This document shows, one piece after another, positions 1 through 8,821 of a DNA stretch of 31,265 nucleotides. The stretch is from the NCBI GenBank assembly GCA_900538885.1, contig UQAI01000014.1:1-31265 (forward strand), in the 5' to 3' direction. The number at the start of each line of letters is the position of its first letter. Position 1 is the stretch's first letter. Source of the DNA: an uncultured Mollicutes bacterium. Its GTDB lineage: Bacteria; Bacillota_I; Bacilli_A; ML615J-28; CAG-313. Under the pieces are notes generated by a model that ran no database searches, was not told the DNA's origin, and saw nothing but the letters and a program-made list of their open reading frames with translations. Position numbers and translations under genes: made by a program.

Positions 1-47
1 ACCCCCATAAATTCTATAGGATTTTTAAAAACCCCAACGAATTCTAT

Positions 48-1343
48 CTAGTCTTCTTTCTTAAGCGGCAAAATCGTATGGAAAGTAATAGCTTCATGCA
101 CAAATCTTGTCTTAAATTTATTTAAATCTTCTAAGGTTATATTATTCTTTAAATCAATACTATCAAAAAGTTCAAGGCCTAACGCATCTAAATCTAAGAT
201 TAAATTAGCAATATATTCTATTGAATTAAATCTTGCGATAGAGTTAGCAAGTTCAACTTTTTTATATCTTTCAAAGGTTTTTTCATCAAGTTTAACATCT
301 TTGATTCTTAATAGTTCTTTTTCTATTTCAGTCTTGAAAGCTTGATAATTTAGAGTATTAACCGTAAAAATGACATGAGCATAAGTAGGTTCATAATAGG
401 TATCATAACTAAAACTATTATCAATGATACCCTTTTCTAACATTTGATAATAAAAGTCTGATGATTCGTCAAAAAACATATCAATTAAAATATCTAGTAC
501 AATCATGTTTTTATAGATAGTTATTGGGTCTTCACCTAAAACCGAAAATTTTAATCCACATCCTACTTTTGGTCTAGTCACATCAAAAGTGGAAGTTGTA
601 TCTTTATTATTTACTTTGTTATCCTCTAAATAATATCTTCTTTTTATCTTAGGTTTACTTGTATAAGCTTTTTCATCTTGGTTTTTTGAGATTATTTCAC
701 TAATTTTATCTAAGTCAAAATTACCTACCAAAACAAATGTCATATTTGATGGATGATAAAAAGTATTGTAACATGTATAAAGAGTATCAACATCTATTTT
801 TTTGATTGATTCTAGTGTTCCTCCAATATCATTTTTCACATAGTTCATATAGTACATGTTATCTAGTAAATTTAAATATAAACTAGTTTGAGGCCTATCT
901 AAATACATTCTTACTTCTTGTTCAATAATTTTTCTTTCTTTATCGACATTTTCTTTTGTAAAGTATGGGGTTTGAACAAAATCTAAAAGGGTTGTAATTT
1001 GTTCGGTAATATTGGAAGTTGCGGTAAACATATAAACGGTTTTGTCATATGTTGTATATGCATTAGCCTCACCACCAAAGTTTGCGAAAATTTCACTTGC
1101 ATCTATTCCATTTTCTTGTTCAAAGGTTTTATGTTCTAAAAAGTGAGCAACCCCGGCCGGTACTGTAATAAAATCATCTTTATTAAGTGGCACAAATTCT
1201 TGATCACATGATCCAAATTTAGTTGAAAATAGTCCATAACAACGATTAAATTTAGGACGGGGAATTAAATATACATGAAGACCATTATTTAACATTATGT
1301 AGTAATAATCTTCTTTTAATAGTTCATTACTAATTCTTTTCAT
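48..1343 (-). CDS. ymfH: M16 family zinc metallopeptidase, YmfH-type (catalytic partner)
   Basis: This 431-residue protein belongs to the M16 (pitrilysin/insulinase) family. The inverted zinc motif HFLEH (His67, Glu70, His71) is intact. The downstream acidic segment around residues 136-144 (ERKIIEQEV) supplies the third zinc ligand expected about 70-77 residues later. The usual M16 halves follow: an N-terminal peptidase domain (about 1-220) and a C-terminal domain. I see no signal peptide, so it is probably cytoplasmic. Its start overlaps the end of the upstream M16 gene by 14 bases, which suggests translational coupling and a heterodimer of one active and one inactive subunit. In Bacillus this pair is ymfF-ymfH followed by ymfI; the next gene lies beyond position 1. 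Automated annotation links the pair to EF-P modification, which the sequence cannot test. Family is certain; physiological role is not. Confidence 0.9.
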   Translation of the reverse strand: MKRISNELLKEDYYYIMLNNGLHVYLIPRPKFNRCYGLFSTKFGSCDQEFVPLNKDDFITVPAGVAHFLEHKTFEQENGIDASEIFANFGGEANAYTTYDKTVYMFTATSNITEQITTLLDFVQTPYFTKENVDKERKIIEQEVRMYLDRPQTSLYLNLLDNMYYMNYVKNDIGGTLESIKKIDVDTLYTCYNTFYHPSNMTFVLVGNFDLDKISEIISKNQDEKAYTSKPKIKRRYYLEDNKVNNKDTTSTFDVTRPKVGCGLKFSVLGEDPITIYKNMIVLDILIDMFFDESSDFYYQMLEKGIIDNSFSYDTYYEPTYAHVIFTVNTLNYQAFKTEIEKELLRIKDVKLDEKTFERYKKVELANSIARFNSIEYIANLILDLDALGLELFDSIDLKNNITLEDLNKFKTRFVHEAITFHTILPLKKED

Positions 1344-2586
1344 TTTGATCCCCCTTTAAAAAGTATATAGTATCAAGCGTAAGCGCCTTTGAAACAGTGA
1401 TAATATCTTCTTTAGTGATGTTATTTATTGCTTTGATTTTTTCATCTAAACTTAATACTTTCGCATTTGCAAGCTCTGTATAGATATTATTGATAAAACT
1501 ACCTGGAAAATCTTCTTGTTTTTTTAATTGATTAATGTATGCTTTTTTAGTTAATTCAAGAATTTCATCTTCAAAATTACCTTTTTGGTAATTATCTATT
1601 ATTTCATTAACTAACTTTATGACTTCATCATAACTTTTAGCGTCAATCCCCGCTATTACCGCAAGATTACCTTTACGTGGATTATAGTCACTACCAACAT
1701 AATAAGCAAGACTATGTTCTTCTCTAATAACTTGAAACAAACTTGAATGAAAAAACTGCCCAAGCATTCCCGTGAAAAGGATGGCTGCCGTATATAAGGT
1801 ATCATCAATTCTAATATTGGTACGATATCCCATATATAAAATTGACTGATTAATGTTTTGAACTTCAATTACCTTAGTTACTTCGGTAATTTCTTTAGTT
1901 TCTTTATCAATAAAATAATCACTATTTATTTCACTATTTACATTATAACTTGTAAAATCACTAAATAATTTTTCTACTTTTGTCTTTTCTACACCACCAA
2001 TTACGTAGAATACTCTAGGGTAAGTAAGAATTTCTTGATAAGCTTTTTTTAAACTATCTATTGTAACATTTTTAATATCTTCGATTTCACCAGTTGTTTT
2101 AATGCTTAAAAGTTCATTTTTAAACATTGTTTTTACAAACTGTTGACTTGCATATTGATTCTTATTGTTATAAACACCTTCAAGTTCATTGATTAATAAT
2201 CTTTTTTCTTGTTCAAGAAGTTCACTTGTAAAATGGGGCTTTAAAAGAATTGTTTTCATTAAATTAACAGTTTCTTCTAATAAATCAACTTTTTCTTTTA
2301 AATATAAAGGATTTACCACCGTTAAAGAAAGTGATACAACCCCCATTCTCCCGACTCTACCAGAACGCATAGATATTCCCATATCATATAATTCTTGACA
2401 ATGAATATTAAATTCTTGCTCATTTGGAAATTCGCTATTTACTTTTATCATCATTGATGATAGTAAAGTTTTTTCAGCCAAATATTCTTTTTTGAAAGGA
2501 GTAAACATCATTACTCCTATCGCAATCGTTTTATATTTATCAGTTTGTTCAAAATAAATATTTTCATTATTGATTGTTAATTTCAT
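1330..2586 (-). CDS. ymfF: M16 family peptidase-like protein, YmfF-type (inactive partner)
   Basis: This 418-residue protein has the M16 fold but no HxxEH motif in its N-terminal half, so it is predicted to be catalytically dead. Family hallmarks remain: a segment ending EQEKRLLINELEG (about 125-138), and a C-terminal RxxxSLAYYV-type stretch (REEHSLAYYVGS, about 290-301) that in M16 proteins helps bind the substrate. It overlaps the active YmfH-like gene, matching the known active/inactive pairing of bacterial M16 proteins. The start ATG has an AGAGG site upstream. The 84 bases between the deoD terminator and this gene must hold its own promoter, but I see no convincing -35/-10 pair, only a 12-base direct repeat (2629-2640 and 2644-2655). 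Confidence 0.88.
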   Translation of the reverse strand: MKLTINNENIYFEQTDKYKTIAIGVMMFTPFKKEYLAEKTLLSSMMIKVNSEFPNEQEFNIHCQELYDMGISMRSGRVGRMGVVSLSLTVVNPLYLKEKVDLLEETVNLMKTILLKPHFTSELLEQEKRLLINELEGVYNNKNQYASQQFVKTMFKNELLSIKTTGEIEDIKNVTIDSLKKAYQEILTYPRVFYVIGGVEKTKVEKLFSDFTSYNVNSEINSDYFIDKETKEITEVTKVIEVQNINQSILYMGYRTNIRIDDTLYTAAILFTGMLGQFFHSSLFQVIREEHSLAYYVGSDYNPRKGNLAVIAGIDAKSYDEVIKLVNEIIDNYQKGNFEDEILELTKKAYINQLKKQEDFPGSFINNIYTELANAKVLSLDEKIKAINNITKEDIITVSKALTLDTIYFLKGDQNEKN

Positions 2587-2628
2587 AGATTTATCCTCTA
2601 CTTTATTATGTGTAAAAACTTATAAAAT

Positions 2629-2655
2629 ATAATTATTCTTAAAATAATTATTCTT
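2629..2655. repeat. 12-bp direct repeat upstream of the M16 gene pair
   Basis: The sequence ATAATTATTCTT occurs at 2629-2640 and again, identical, at 2644-2655. The pair sits between the deoD terminator and the ymfF-like start, where the promoter of the M16 genes should be. Such AT-rich repeats can arise by chance at this base composition, so an operator role is only a possibility. Confidence 0.35.
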
Positions 2656-2670
2656 TTAAAAATCTTTCTA

Positions 2671-2699
2671 AGAAAAATAGGCAAACTTAATTGCCTATT
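2671..2699 (-). terminator. Rho-independent terminator after deoD
   Basis: A perfect 9-bp stem (2676-2684 with 2691-2699, arms AATAGGCAA/TTGCCTATT, 6-base loop) lies a few bases after the deoD stop. It is followed on the minus strand by a T-rich tail (2671-2675). It ends the yggS-to-deoD transcript and separates it from the M16 genes. Confidence 0.85.
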
Positions 2700-2702
2700 G
2701 TT

Positions 2703-3422
2703 TTATTCAGCAAGCCCTAAAGCTATCTTCATCATATTTTCAAATGATAATTGACGTTCTTTTGAAGTTGTTACTTGATGAGTTACAAATGAATCAGAAA
2801 TCGTTAATAAGCATGATGCTTTTTTACCTAAAACATTAGCATTGTGGAATAATGCGAAAGATTCCATTTCTACACATGCACAACCATCTTTTTCGTAACG
2901 TTCTTTCCATAAACTATCACTTTCATGATAGAAAACATCAGAAGAGTGAGCTCTAACTTCCGTTAGGGGAATATTTAATTCTTTAGCCGCATGCATTAGT
3001 TTTTCATTTAATTCTTTGTTGCTTTCTAAAATATGTCTTGTTTCACCATTTTGAACATAAGCAAAACTAGATTCACTATAAGCATCTTTTACAAGAACAA
3101 CATCATAAATATTAAGGTCAGGGCTATAAGCACCAGCTGAACCAATTCTTACTATTTGTTCAACACCATAGAATTTAAATAGTTCATATGAGTAAATACC
3201 AATACTAGGCATTCCCATACCTGAACCCATAACACTGATTCTACGTCCTTTATAAGTACCTGTAAAACCTAGCATACCTCTTACGCCATTAATTTGTTCA
3301 ACATTTTCAAGGAATGTTTTCGCAATATATTCAGCACGTAATGGGTCACCTGGCATAAGCACTGTTTTTGCAAGTTTATTTGTATCTGTAATTTCAATAT
3401 GTGGGGTAGGTTGTACGATCAT
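2703..3422 (-). CDS. deoD: Purine-nucleoside phosphorylase, DeoD type
   Basis: This 239-residue enzyme phosphorolyses purine (deoxy)nucleosides to a free base and (deoxy)ribose-1-phosphate. It matches the hexameric DeoD family closely: MPGDPLRAEYIA near the N-terminus, RGMLGFTGTYKGRRISVMG, and VEMESFALF. The catalytic Asp210 (in ISDSF) and Arg223 (in KERQ) correspond to Asp204 and Arg217 of E. coli DeoD. I chose the ATG at 3422 because a perfect AGGAGG lies seven bases upstream (3430-3435) and the sequence from there aligns with the family. The frame stays open to 3482, but that extension lies inside deoC. The ribosome binding site overlaps the deoC stop, so the two are translationally coupled salvage partners: DeoC takes the deoxyribose phosphate after mutase action. 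No deoB phosphopentomutase is in view. Confidence 0.95.
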   Translation of the reverse strand: MIVQPTPHIEITDTNKLAKTVLMPGDPLRAEYIAKTFLENVEQINGVRGMLGFTGTYKGRRISVMGSGMGMPSIGIYSYELFKFYGVEQIVRIGSAGAYSPDLNIYDVVLVKDAYSESSFAYVQNGETRHILESNKELNEKLMHAAKELNIPLTEVRAHSSDVFYHESDSLWKERYEKDGCACVEMESFALFHNANVLGKKASCLLTISDSFVTHQVTTSKERQLSFENMMKIALGLAE

Positions 3423-3433
3423 ATATAAGCCTC

Positions 3434-4096
3434 CTAATAATCCATTTCGCTGGTTACATTTTGCATAATTGCGACGCCACATGAAGCCCCAATCCTGGTT
3501 GCACCAGCTTCAACCATCGTTTCAAGTTCTTTTAAATTGTGCACGCCACCAGCAGCTTTAACACCAAGTTCATCGCCTACAGTTTCGCGCATTAATCTTA
3601 CATCTTCTGGAGTAGCACCTGCTGTACCAAAACCAGTCGATGTTTTTACGAATGTTGCATGAGCACGCATTGCGGCTTTACAGCATTCCACTTTTTCTTC
3701 ATCTGTTAAATAACAAGTTTCAATGATAACTTTTACACAGCGTCCAGCACTAGATGATACTACTAAAGCTATTTCTTTTTCAATATAGTCATAATCATGT
3801 TCTTTTGCTTTACCGATATTAATAACCATATCAATTTCGTCAGCACCATCTTTAATTGCCATCATTGTTTCAAGTGCTTTAATTTCAGGTAGATTTGCTC
3901 CTAGTGGGAATCCAACAACTGTACAAACTAATACATCAGTATCTTTTAAGTTTTCTTTAGCTTCTTTTACTCTAGCTGGATTAACACAAACGCTTTTAAA
4001 ATCATATTTTTTGGCTTCATCACATAATTTTGCAATGTCATCTTTCGTTGCGAAAGCTTTTAATAATGTATGGTCAATAAATTTATTTACTTGCAT
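3434..4096 (-). CDS. deoC: Deoxyribose-phosphate aldolase
   Basis: This 220-residue class I aldolase cleaves 2-deoxyribose-5-phosphate to glyceraldehyde-3-phosphate and acetaldehyde, feeding deoxynucleoside carbon into glycolysis. The Schiff-base lysine is Lys151 in KTSTGFG. The proton-relay lysine is Lys180 in VKAAGGV, and the conserved aspartate is Asp89 in EIDMVIN. The length is typical of the short DeoC form. An AGGAG site precedes the ATG at 4096. Only eight bases separate it from the upstream unknown gene, and its stop lies in the deoD ribosome binding site, so it is an internal operon gene. Confidence 0.96.
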   Translation of the reverse strand: MQVNKFIDHTLLKAFATKDDIAKLCDEAKKYDFKSVCVNPARVKEAKENLKDTDVLVCTVVGFPLGANLPEIKALETMMAIKDGADEIDMVINIGKAKEHDYDYIEKEIALVVSSSAGRCVKVIIETCYLTDEEKVECCKAAMRAHATFVKTSTGFGTAGATPEDVRLMRETVGDELGVKAAGGVHNLKELETMVEAGATRIGASCGVAIMQNVTSEMDY

Positions 4097-4104
4097 AAAT
4101 ACTC

Positions 4105-4965
4105 CTATCCTTCAATTAAATTGATTAACTTAATGACATCAAAATTAGAACTTGATATCATGTATTTACGTACCTTTTTAAGGTGCTTTTTAACTTTTAA
4201 ACTGCCCTTTTCATTTAAGAAAAGCATTTTTAAATCTGAACCACTATCTTTAATCTCATACATATGTCTTTCCGCAATCTTCATAAAAGCATCAATCGGA
4301 ATTACATTAATAAGATTTTCTTCTTCTTCGACATGAACATATGAAAGTTGAGGTGGGAAGACAGTTGGTTCACCAGCTTTAAAGTTAATACTAAGTTCAA
4401 CACGTCCTGTTCTTTTATCTAATAACACAATATAAGGATTTGGCATTAAATCACATTTTACAATTCTAGATAAATCTTTTTGAATCTTTTGATAAATACA
4501 AATTTGATTTAATTTGCTTTCAGCAATTGCGTATCTTACTACTTCAGGATGTTCCTCAAAATATTTTTCACGTTCTTTTAGTAATGATTGTAACATTTCA
4601 AACATTCTAAATTCACGAATATTATCTAATTGTTCATAGTAAATCACTAATTTAAATTTTCTACACATTTCATCAATTTGTTGTAGACACATGCGTAAAA
4701 GGAATTGAGGAATATTTAGTGGTATTTCAACAAGCATATTTATATTGATAAAATCCGAATTTAATTTATAAATACTACTTACACGTGAACGCTTAGTTAT
4801 CAAATAACGATACGCAAACTCAAAATCAGGAATATCAATCATAACTTCAAGAGCTTCATCGTCACTGGTAATATGAACATTAGGCATTGTTCCAAAGTAA
4901 TTATCAATTAATTCTTCAAAGTCTATTCTTTCTTCACTACGGCTTCTAAAAAAATGAATAACCAT
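4105..4965 (-). CDS. Conserved-looking protein of unknown function
   Basis: I do not recognise this 286-residue protein. It has no signal peptide, membrane segment or cysteine cluster. It looks like a soluble alpha/beta protein with three parts: an N-terminal region (1-95) rich in aromatic and Ile residues, a charged helical middle (about 105-165), and a C-terminal basic segment (about 250-275) with the cluster LKVKKHLKKVRK. An acidic EEEE run lies near 220. A start at 4965 is supported by an AGAGGT site. It sits in the ileS-deoC interval, 34 bases after ileS and 8 before deoC, with no terminator on either side, so it is co-transcribed. Position gives no firm clue to function, since its neighbours are a tRNA synthetase and a nucleoside salvage enzyme. 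Confidence 0.8.
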   Translation of the reverse strand: MVIHFFRSRSEERIDFEELIDNYFGTMPNVHITSDDEALEVMIDIPDFEFAYRYLITKRSRVSSIYKLNSDFININMLVEIPLNIPQFLLRMCLQQIDEMCRKFKLVIYYEQLDNIREFRMFEMLQSLLKEREKYFEEHPEVVRYAIAESKLNQICIYQKIQKDLSRIVKCDLMPNPYIVLLDKRTGRVELSINFKAGEPTVFPPQLSYVHVEEEENLINVIPIDAFMKIAERHMYEIKDSGSDLKMLFLNEKGSLKVKKHLKKVRKYMISSSNFDVIKLINLIEG

Positions 4966-4999
4966 ATTTAACCTCTTTCCAAGTGATTTAGCACTTACT

Positions 5000-7759
5000 T
5001 TATTTATTATTGTTTAATTTATCAACGATTTTTCGACAACGTGGACATAATCCATCTTCATCAACTTCTGGTACTACTTGCCAACAACGTGAACATGTAA
5101 CACCTTCGGCAGGTTGAATTTCAATAACACCAGAATCATATGTATCGCCATTTAATTTAGAGGCAACAACCTCAAATGAAGATACGATGAAAACTTGAGC
5201 GAAATCAATCTTTAAAGCAATTAGTAATTTCGCAACACGTGGAGCAGGGTTGATTAAAACTTTAGCATTTAAACTCTTACCAATAATTTTTTCATTACGA
5301 GCAATTTCAAGAGCTTTTAATACATCATCACGTAATGCCATAAATTGACTATACTTAGCAAGAATTTCCTTTTCATTTTCATAATGTTTAGCTACAGGCA
5401 TAGCTTCTAAATAAACACTTTCCTTTTTAATTCCTGGCATATAGCTATATACTTCTTCAGCTGTATGAGGAATAATTGGGTTCATAACTAATACTAATGA
5501 TTTTAATACTTCATAAAAGACAGTTTGAATACTACGTCTTGCAAGTGAATCTTTCTCATCAATGTATAAAACATCTTTAGTAAAGTCTAAATAGAATGAT
5601 GAAAGTTCATTACTCATAAAGTTAAGAACAGTACGATATACATCCGCAAATGCATATTCATCATATGCGGCGAAAGCATCTTCAATTACTTCATTTAAGC
5701 GAATTAAAATGTACTTGTCAATTTCACCTAAATCATTATAATCAACCATATCTTTTTCAGGATCAAAATCAAATACGTTTCCTAATAAGAAACGATAAGT
5801 GTTACGAATCTTACGGTATGAATCACTAATTTGTTTTAAGATATCTTTAGAAATTCTCATATCGGCTTGGTAGTCAACACTTGCGACCCAAAGCCTTAAG
5901 ATATCGGCACCAAACTCTTTACATACATTTAGCGGATCAATTGTATTACCTAAAGATTTACTCATCTTACGGCCTTCAGCATCAAGGGTGAAACCATGAC
6001 TAATAACTGTTTTATATGGTGCTTCACCATTTAAAGCAACGCTTGTAGAAAGACTAGAGTTGAACCAACCACGATATTGGTCAGATCCTTCAAGGTAAAC
6101 ATCAGCTTGGCCTACACCATAACGAGCCTTAAGTGCTGCAACATGGCTAGTACCTGAATCAAACCAAACATCCATAATGTCTGTTTCTTTAGTGAATTTG
6201 CCATTAGGACTTCCTGGATGAGTATATCCTTTTGGTAGTAATTCACTAGCATCGCTATCAAACCAAATATTAGAACCATGTTTTTCAAATAAGTCTGCAA
6301 CATGATTAATAATTGCATCATCAAGGATCGCAGTTCCATCTTCAGCATAGAAAACAGGAATTGGAACACCCCATACTCTTTGACGAGAAATACACCATTC
6401 ATCACGGTCTTTAATCATATTTGATAAACGCACTTCACCCCAAGATGGATACCAAGTTACTTTTTCAATAGCTTTTAAGATGCTTTCTTTAAAGTTATTG
6501 ATAGAAGCAAACCATTGTGGAGTTGCTCTAAAGATAATTGGTTTACGAGTACGCCAGTCATGTGGATAACTGTGCGTAATCTTAGTTTCTTTTAATAATT
6601 TATCTTCTTCGTCTAAACGTTTTAAAATAGCTTTATTAGCATCTTCATAGAAAAGTCCTGCAAATTCACCAGCTTCAAGAGTCATATAACCACGACTATC
6701 AACTGGACATAAAATATCTAGACCATATTTTTTACCAACAATAAAGTCATCTTCACCATGACCTGGAGCAGTATGAACTAAACCAGTACCAGTATCAAGG
6801 GTAACGTGATCACCTAAAATAACTGGTGAAATACGATTGAATAGTGGATGCTTGTAAGTAATTCCTTCAAGATCACTACCTTTAATTGTTTTGATAATTT
6901 CATAATCAGTAACTTCAAGTAGCTTAGCGAAATTTTCTAATAAGTCTTTCGCAACTACAAAGTAACGTTCATTCATTTTTACCACAACATAATCAAAATC
7001 TGGTCCAGCACAAATCGCAAGGTTAGCAGGAATTGTCCATGGAGTAGTTGTCCAAATAACAAGTTCACAATCTGGTGATAAAACATTTTTACCATCAACT
7101 ACTTGGAAAGCAACGTAAATTGATGAACTAGTTACATCCTTATATTCAATTTCAGCTTCAGCCAAAGCAGTTTCACTAGATGGTGACCAATAAACTGGTT
7201 TTAAACCTTTAAAAATTAAACCTTTAGCGGCCATAACTCCAAACGCTCTAATTTGAGCTGCTTCATAGTCATGAGTTAAAGTTAAATATGGATGATCCCA
7301 ATCACCTAATACACCTAAACGTTTAAAGCCTTTTCTTTGCATATCAACTTGTTCTAAAGCATATTTTTCACATAAAGTTCTAAAGGCACTAACTGGCATT
7401 TCTTTACGATTAACTTTGCTATTTTTAGTTAAAGCAGTTTCAATTGGTAATCCATGAGTATCCCAACCTGGCATATATGGTGCATAATACCCACGCATTG
7501 ATTTATATCTAATTAAAAAATCTTTTAAGATCTTATTTAAAGCGTGACCAACATGGATACTACCATTAGCATATGGTGGACCATCATGTAAGAAGAATTT
7601 TTCGTTGTTTTTATTTTGTTCTAATACTTTTTCATAAATTTTATTTTCTTCCCATTTTTGTTCAATTGGAAGTTCATTAACACCTAGATTACCACGCATT
7701 GGAAAGTCGGTTTTCATCATCAATAAGGTGTCTTTATAATCTTTTGTCTCATTGTTCAT
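5000..7759 (-). CDS. ileS: Isoleucyl-tRNA synthetase
   Basis: This 919-residue class I synthetase charges tRNA-Ile. The HIGH motif is HVGH at 69-72 in PPYANGSIHVGH. KMSKS is at 598-602 in GRKMSKSLGN. The large editing insertion (CP1) lies between them, with WTTTPWTIPAN near 240. A C-terminal zinc ribbon is present (Cys889, Cys892, Cys905, Cys908), as in bacterial-type IleS of Bacillus length. It follows the ylmH fragments by 12 bases, as in the classic Firmicute order ylmEFGH-divIVA-ileS. Because it sits inside the operon there is no room for a T-box leader in front of it, so regulation probably comes from the operon promoter at 9525-9553. Confidence 0.97.
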   Translation of the reverse strand: MNNETKDYKDTLLMMKTDFPMRGNLGVNELPIEQKWEENKIYEKVLEQNKNNEKFFLHDGPPYANGSIHVGHALNKILKDFLIRYKSMRGYYAPYMPGWDTHGLPIETALTKNSKVNRKEMPVSAFRTLCEKYALEQVDMQRKGFKRLGVLGDWDHPYLTLTHDYEAAQIRAFGVMAAKGLIFKGLKPVYWSPSSETALAEAEIEYKDVTSSSIYVAFQVVDGKNVLSPDCELVIWTTTPWTIPANLAICAGPDFDYVVVKMNERYFVVAKDLLENFAKLLEVTDYEIIKTIKGSDLEGITYKHPLFNRISPVILGDHVTLDTGTGLVHTAPGHGEDDFIVGKKYGLDILCPVDSRGYMTLEAGEFAGLFYEDANKAILKRLDEEDKLLKETKITHSYPHDWRTRKPIIFRATPQWFASINNFKESILKAIEKVTWYPSWGEVRLSNMIKDRDEWCISRQRVWGVPIPVFYAEDGTAILDDAIINHVADLFEKHGSNIWFDSDASELLPKGYTHPGSPNGKFTKETDIMDVWFDSGTSHVAALKARYGVGQADVYLEGSDQYRGWFNSSLSTSVALNGEAPYKTVISHGFTLDAEGRKMSKSLGNTIDPLNVCKEFGADILRLWVASVDYQADMRISKDILKQISDSYRKIRNTYRFLLGNVFDFDPEKDMVDYNDLGEIDKYILIRLNEVIEDAFAAYDEYAFADVYRTVLNFMSNELSSFYLDFTKDVLYIDEKDSLARRSIQTVFYEVLKSLVLVMNPIIPHTAEEVYSYMPGIKKESVYLEAMPVAKHYENEKEILAKYSQFMALRDDVLKALEIARNEKIIGKSLNAKVLINPAPRVAKLLIALKIDFAQVFIVSSFEVVASKLNGDTYDSGVIEIQPAEGVTCSRCWQVVPEVDEDGLCPRCRKIVDKLNNNK

Positions 7760-7771
7760 AATTATTATCTC

Positions 7772-8155
7772 CTAATGTTTAACACTAATTTTTATTATTA
7801 AACGATCTTTTTTAGTTGTGTGGACAACTTCTAACATTTTAATTCGGCCAAAATGACGAATACTAATTAGATCATTTTCTTTTAATATATAACTTGTATT
7901 ATCAGTTTCTAAATGATTAATTTGGACTAATTTTTTCTCAATCATTTCTACTGCTTTATTTCTGCTCAAATTTAAAGTTCTCGCGATTACCGCATCAAGT
8001 CTTAAACTTGCCACATTTATTAATTTTATTTCTTCAGTATTATTAATTGCTATCTCATTTAATTCTATTTTAGAAATAGTTACAAAATTATTATTTATTT
8101 TAATTAAATTACTTTTAATGAAGTTTTCCATTTCTTGGGAAATTTTTATTATCAC
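7772..8155 (-). CDS. ylmH: YlmH C-terminal fragment (S4 RNA-binding domain), out of frame
   Basis: This 127-codon frame carries the C-terminal half of YlmH. Residues about 49-115 form an S4 RNA-binding domain, recognisable from RLDAVIA, LSRNKAVEMI and the closing ISIRHFGRIK. In intact YlmH this is fused to the N-terminal domain found here in the neighbouring frame (8115-8486). The nominal GTG start at 8155 has no well-placed ribosome binding site, and the first residues align with the middle of YlmH, so this is not a natural gene start. It is either the downstream part of a frameshifted ylmH, a product of ribosomal frameshifting, or a sequencing error. YlmH has been linked to ribosome-associated quality control in Bacillus; if the break is real, the RNA-binding part would be lost or made separately. 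Confidence 0.75.
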   Translation of the reverse strand: MIIKISQEMENFIKSNLIKINNNFVTISKIELNEIAINNTEEIKLINVASLRLDAVIARTLNLSRNKAVEMIEKKLVQINHLETDNTSYILKENDLISIRHFGRIKMLEVVHTTKKDRLIIKISVKH

Positions 8156-8486
8156 TACTTATAATAATATCACCAATAGTTTCGCGTTTAATCCCAAGGC
8201 TCATAAGTGTGCCTAGCACATGACGATGATTAATTATAACGTTTGGAGTATCTAATACTATTTTTAAAGCTACAATAGTAAATTCATCAAATGTAGGACT
8301 TTCACTTTTTTTATCTACTATAATAGCTCTTACGCGTTCAGCATCTTCATATCCACCATAATAATACGTAGTAACTTCATTATTTTTAATCTTTTTTATT
8401 TCGGTAAGTTCAGCACTATCTAAAAACTTTGATAACGCAAAGCCATTTTTAAGTGCTTCTTTCAATAAATCACTGGCTTTAGTCAT
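8115..8486 (-). CDS. ylmH: YlmH N-terminal fragment, frameshifted
   Basis: This 123-residue frame matches the N-terminal domain of YlmH: GGYEDAERVRAI near 44-55, and INHRHVLGTLMSLGIKR followed by GDIII near 84-108. It then runs out of homology and stops after about 14 unrelated residues, where intact YlmH (about 257 residues) continues into its S4 domain. The missing part lies one frame away in the overlapping fragment 7772-8155. The overlap contains the string AATAAAAATTTCCC (minus strand), a likely spot for an indel. The ATG overlaps the sepF stop as TAATG, so the start is secure. Possibly a recent pseudogene, possibly an assembly error. Confidence 0.8.
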   Translation of the reverse strand: MTKASDLLKEALKNGFALSKFLDSAELTEIKKIKNNEVTTYYYGGYEDAERVRAIIVDKKSESPTFDEFTIVALKIVLDTPNVIINHRHVLGTLMSLGIKRETIGDIIISSDNKNFPRNGKLH

Positions 8487-8812
8487 TACTCTTTGCCGAC
8501 ATCACTAACATAGCATCTAAGTGAACCATCTTCAAAAGCCGTATGAGACGCAAATAAGAAAGTCTCATTACCTAGACGATGTACTTCACCATTTAAGCCA
8601 TAAACAACCCCAGATAAAAAGGCAACTGCCCGATTAATCTCAATTGATGAACTTATACCTTCAAAATTAATAATAACAGGTCGATTATCAATTATTATAT
8701 CCGCAAGGCGCATAAACTGTTCATCTATTGATTTAGAGTTATCATAATTATAATTATATAGTCGATCAAACGAAGTACCTAATTGTTCTTCTCTTTTTTT
8801 CTTTCTAAACAT
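8486..8812 (-). CDS. sepF: Cell division protein SepF
   Basis: This 108-residue protein matches the SepF (DUF552) core. Residues about 25-95 include PVIINFEGI, INRAVAFLSGVVYGLNGEVH and ETFLFASH, the segments that build the SepF dimer and bind the C-terminal tail of FtsZ. SepF anchors and organises the Z-ring in Firmicutes. The protein is shorter than the roughly 150 residues of Bacillus SepF. Its N-terminus starts with a very basic stretch (FRKKKREE) rather than the longer amphipathic membrane-targeting helix and acidic linker, so membrane attachment may differ. It lies nine bases after yggS and its stop overlaps the ylmH start. Confidence 0.9.
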   Translation of the reverse strand: MFRKKKREEQLGTSFDRLYNYNYDNSKSIDEQFMRLADIIIDNRPVIINFEGISSSIEINRAVAFLSGVVYGLNGEVHRLGNETFLFASHTAFEDGSLRCYVSDVGKE

Positions 8813-8821
8813 AATCTACCT

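Noticed and set aside
1..47. Terminator after the M16 gene
   Set aside because: A short near-palindrome of A and T runs between GG and CC is present, but it is AT-only inside and lacks a clear tail; the window ends here.
4966..4999. Terminator between ileS and the unknown gene
   Set aside because: A 5-bp hairpin (AAGTG/CACTT) exists, but no T-run follows in the direction of transcription.
7755..7771. A T-box leader for ileS
   Set aside because: Only 12 bases separate ileS from the ylmH frame, and no AGGGTGG-type sequence is present.
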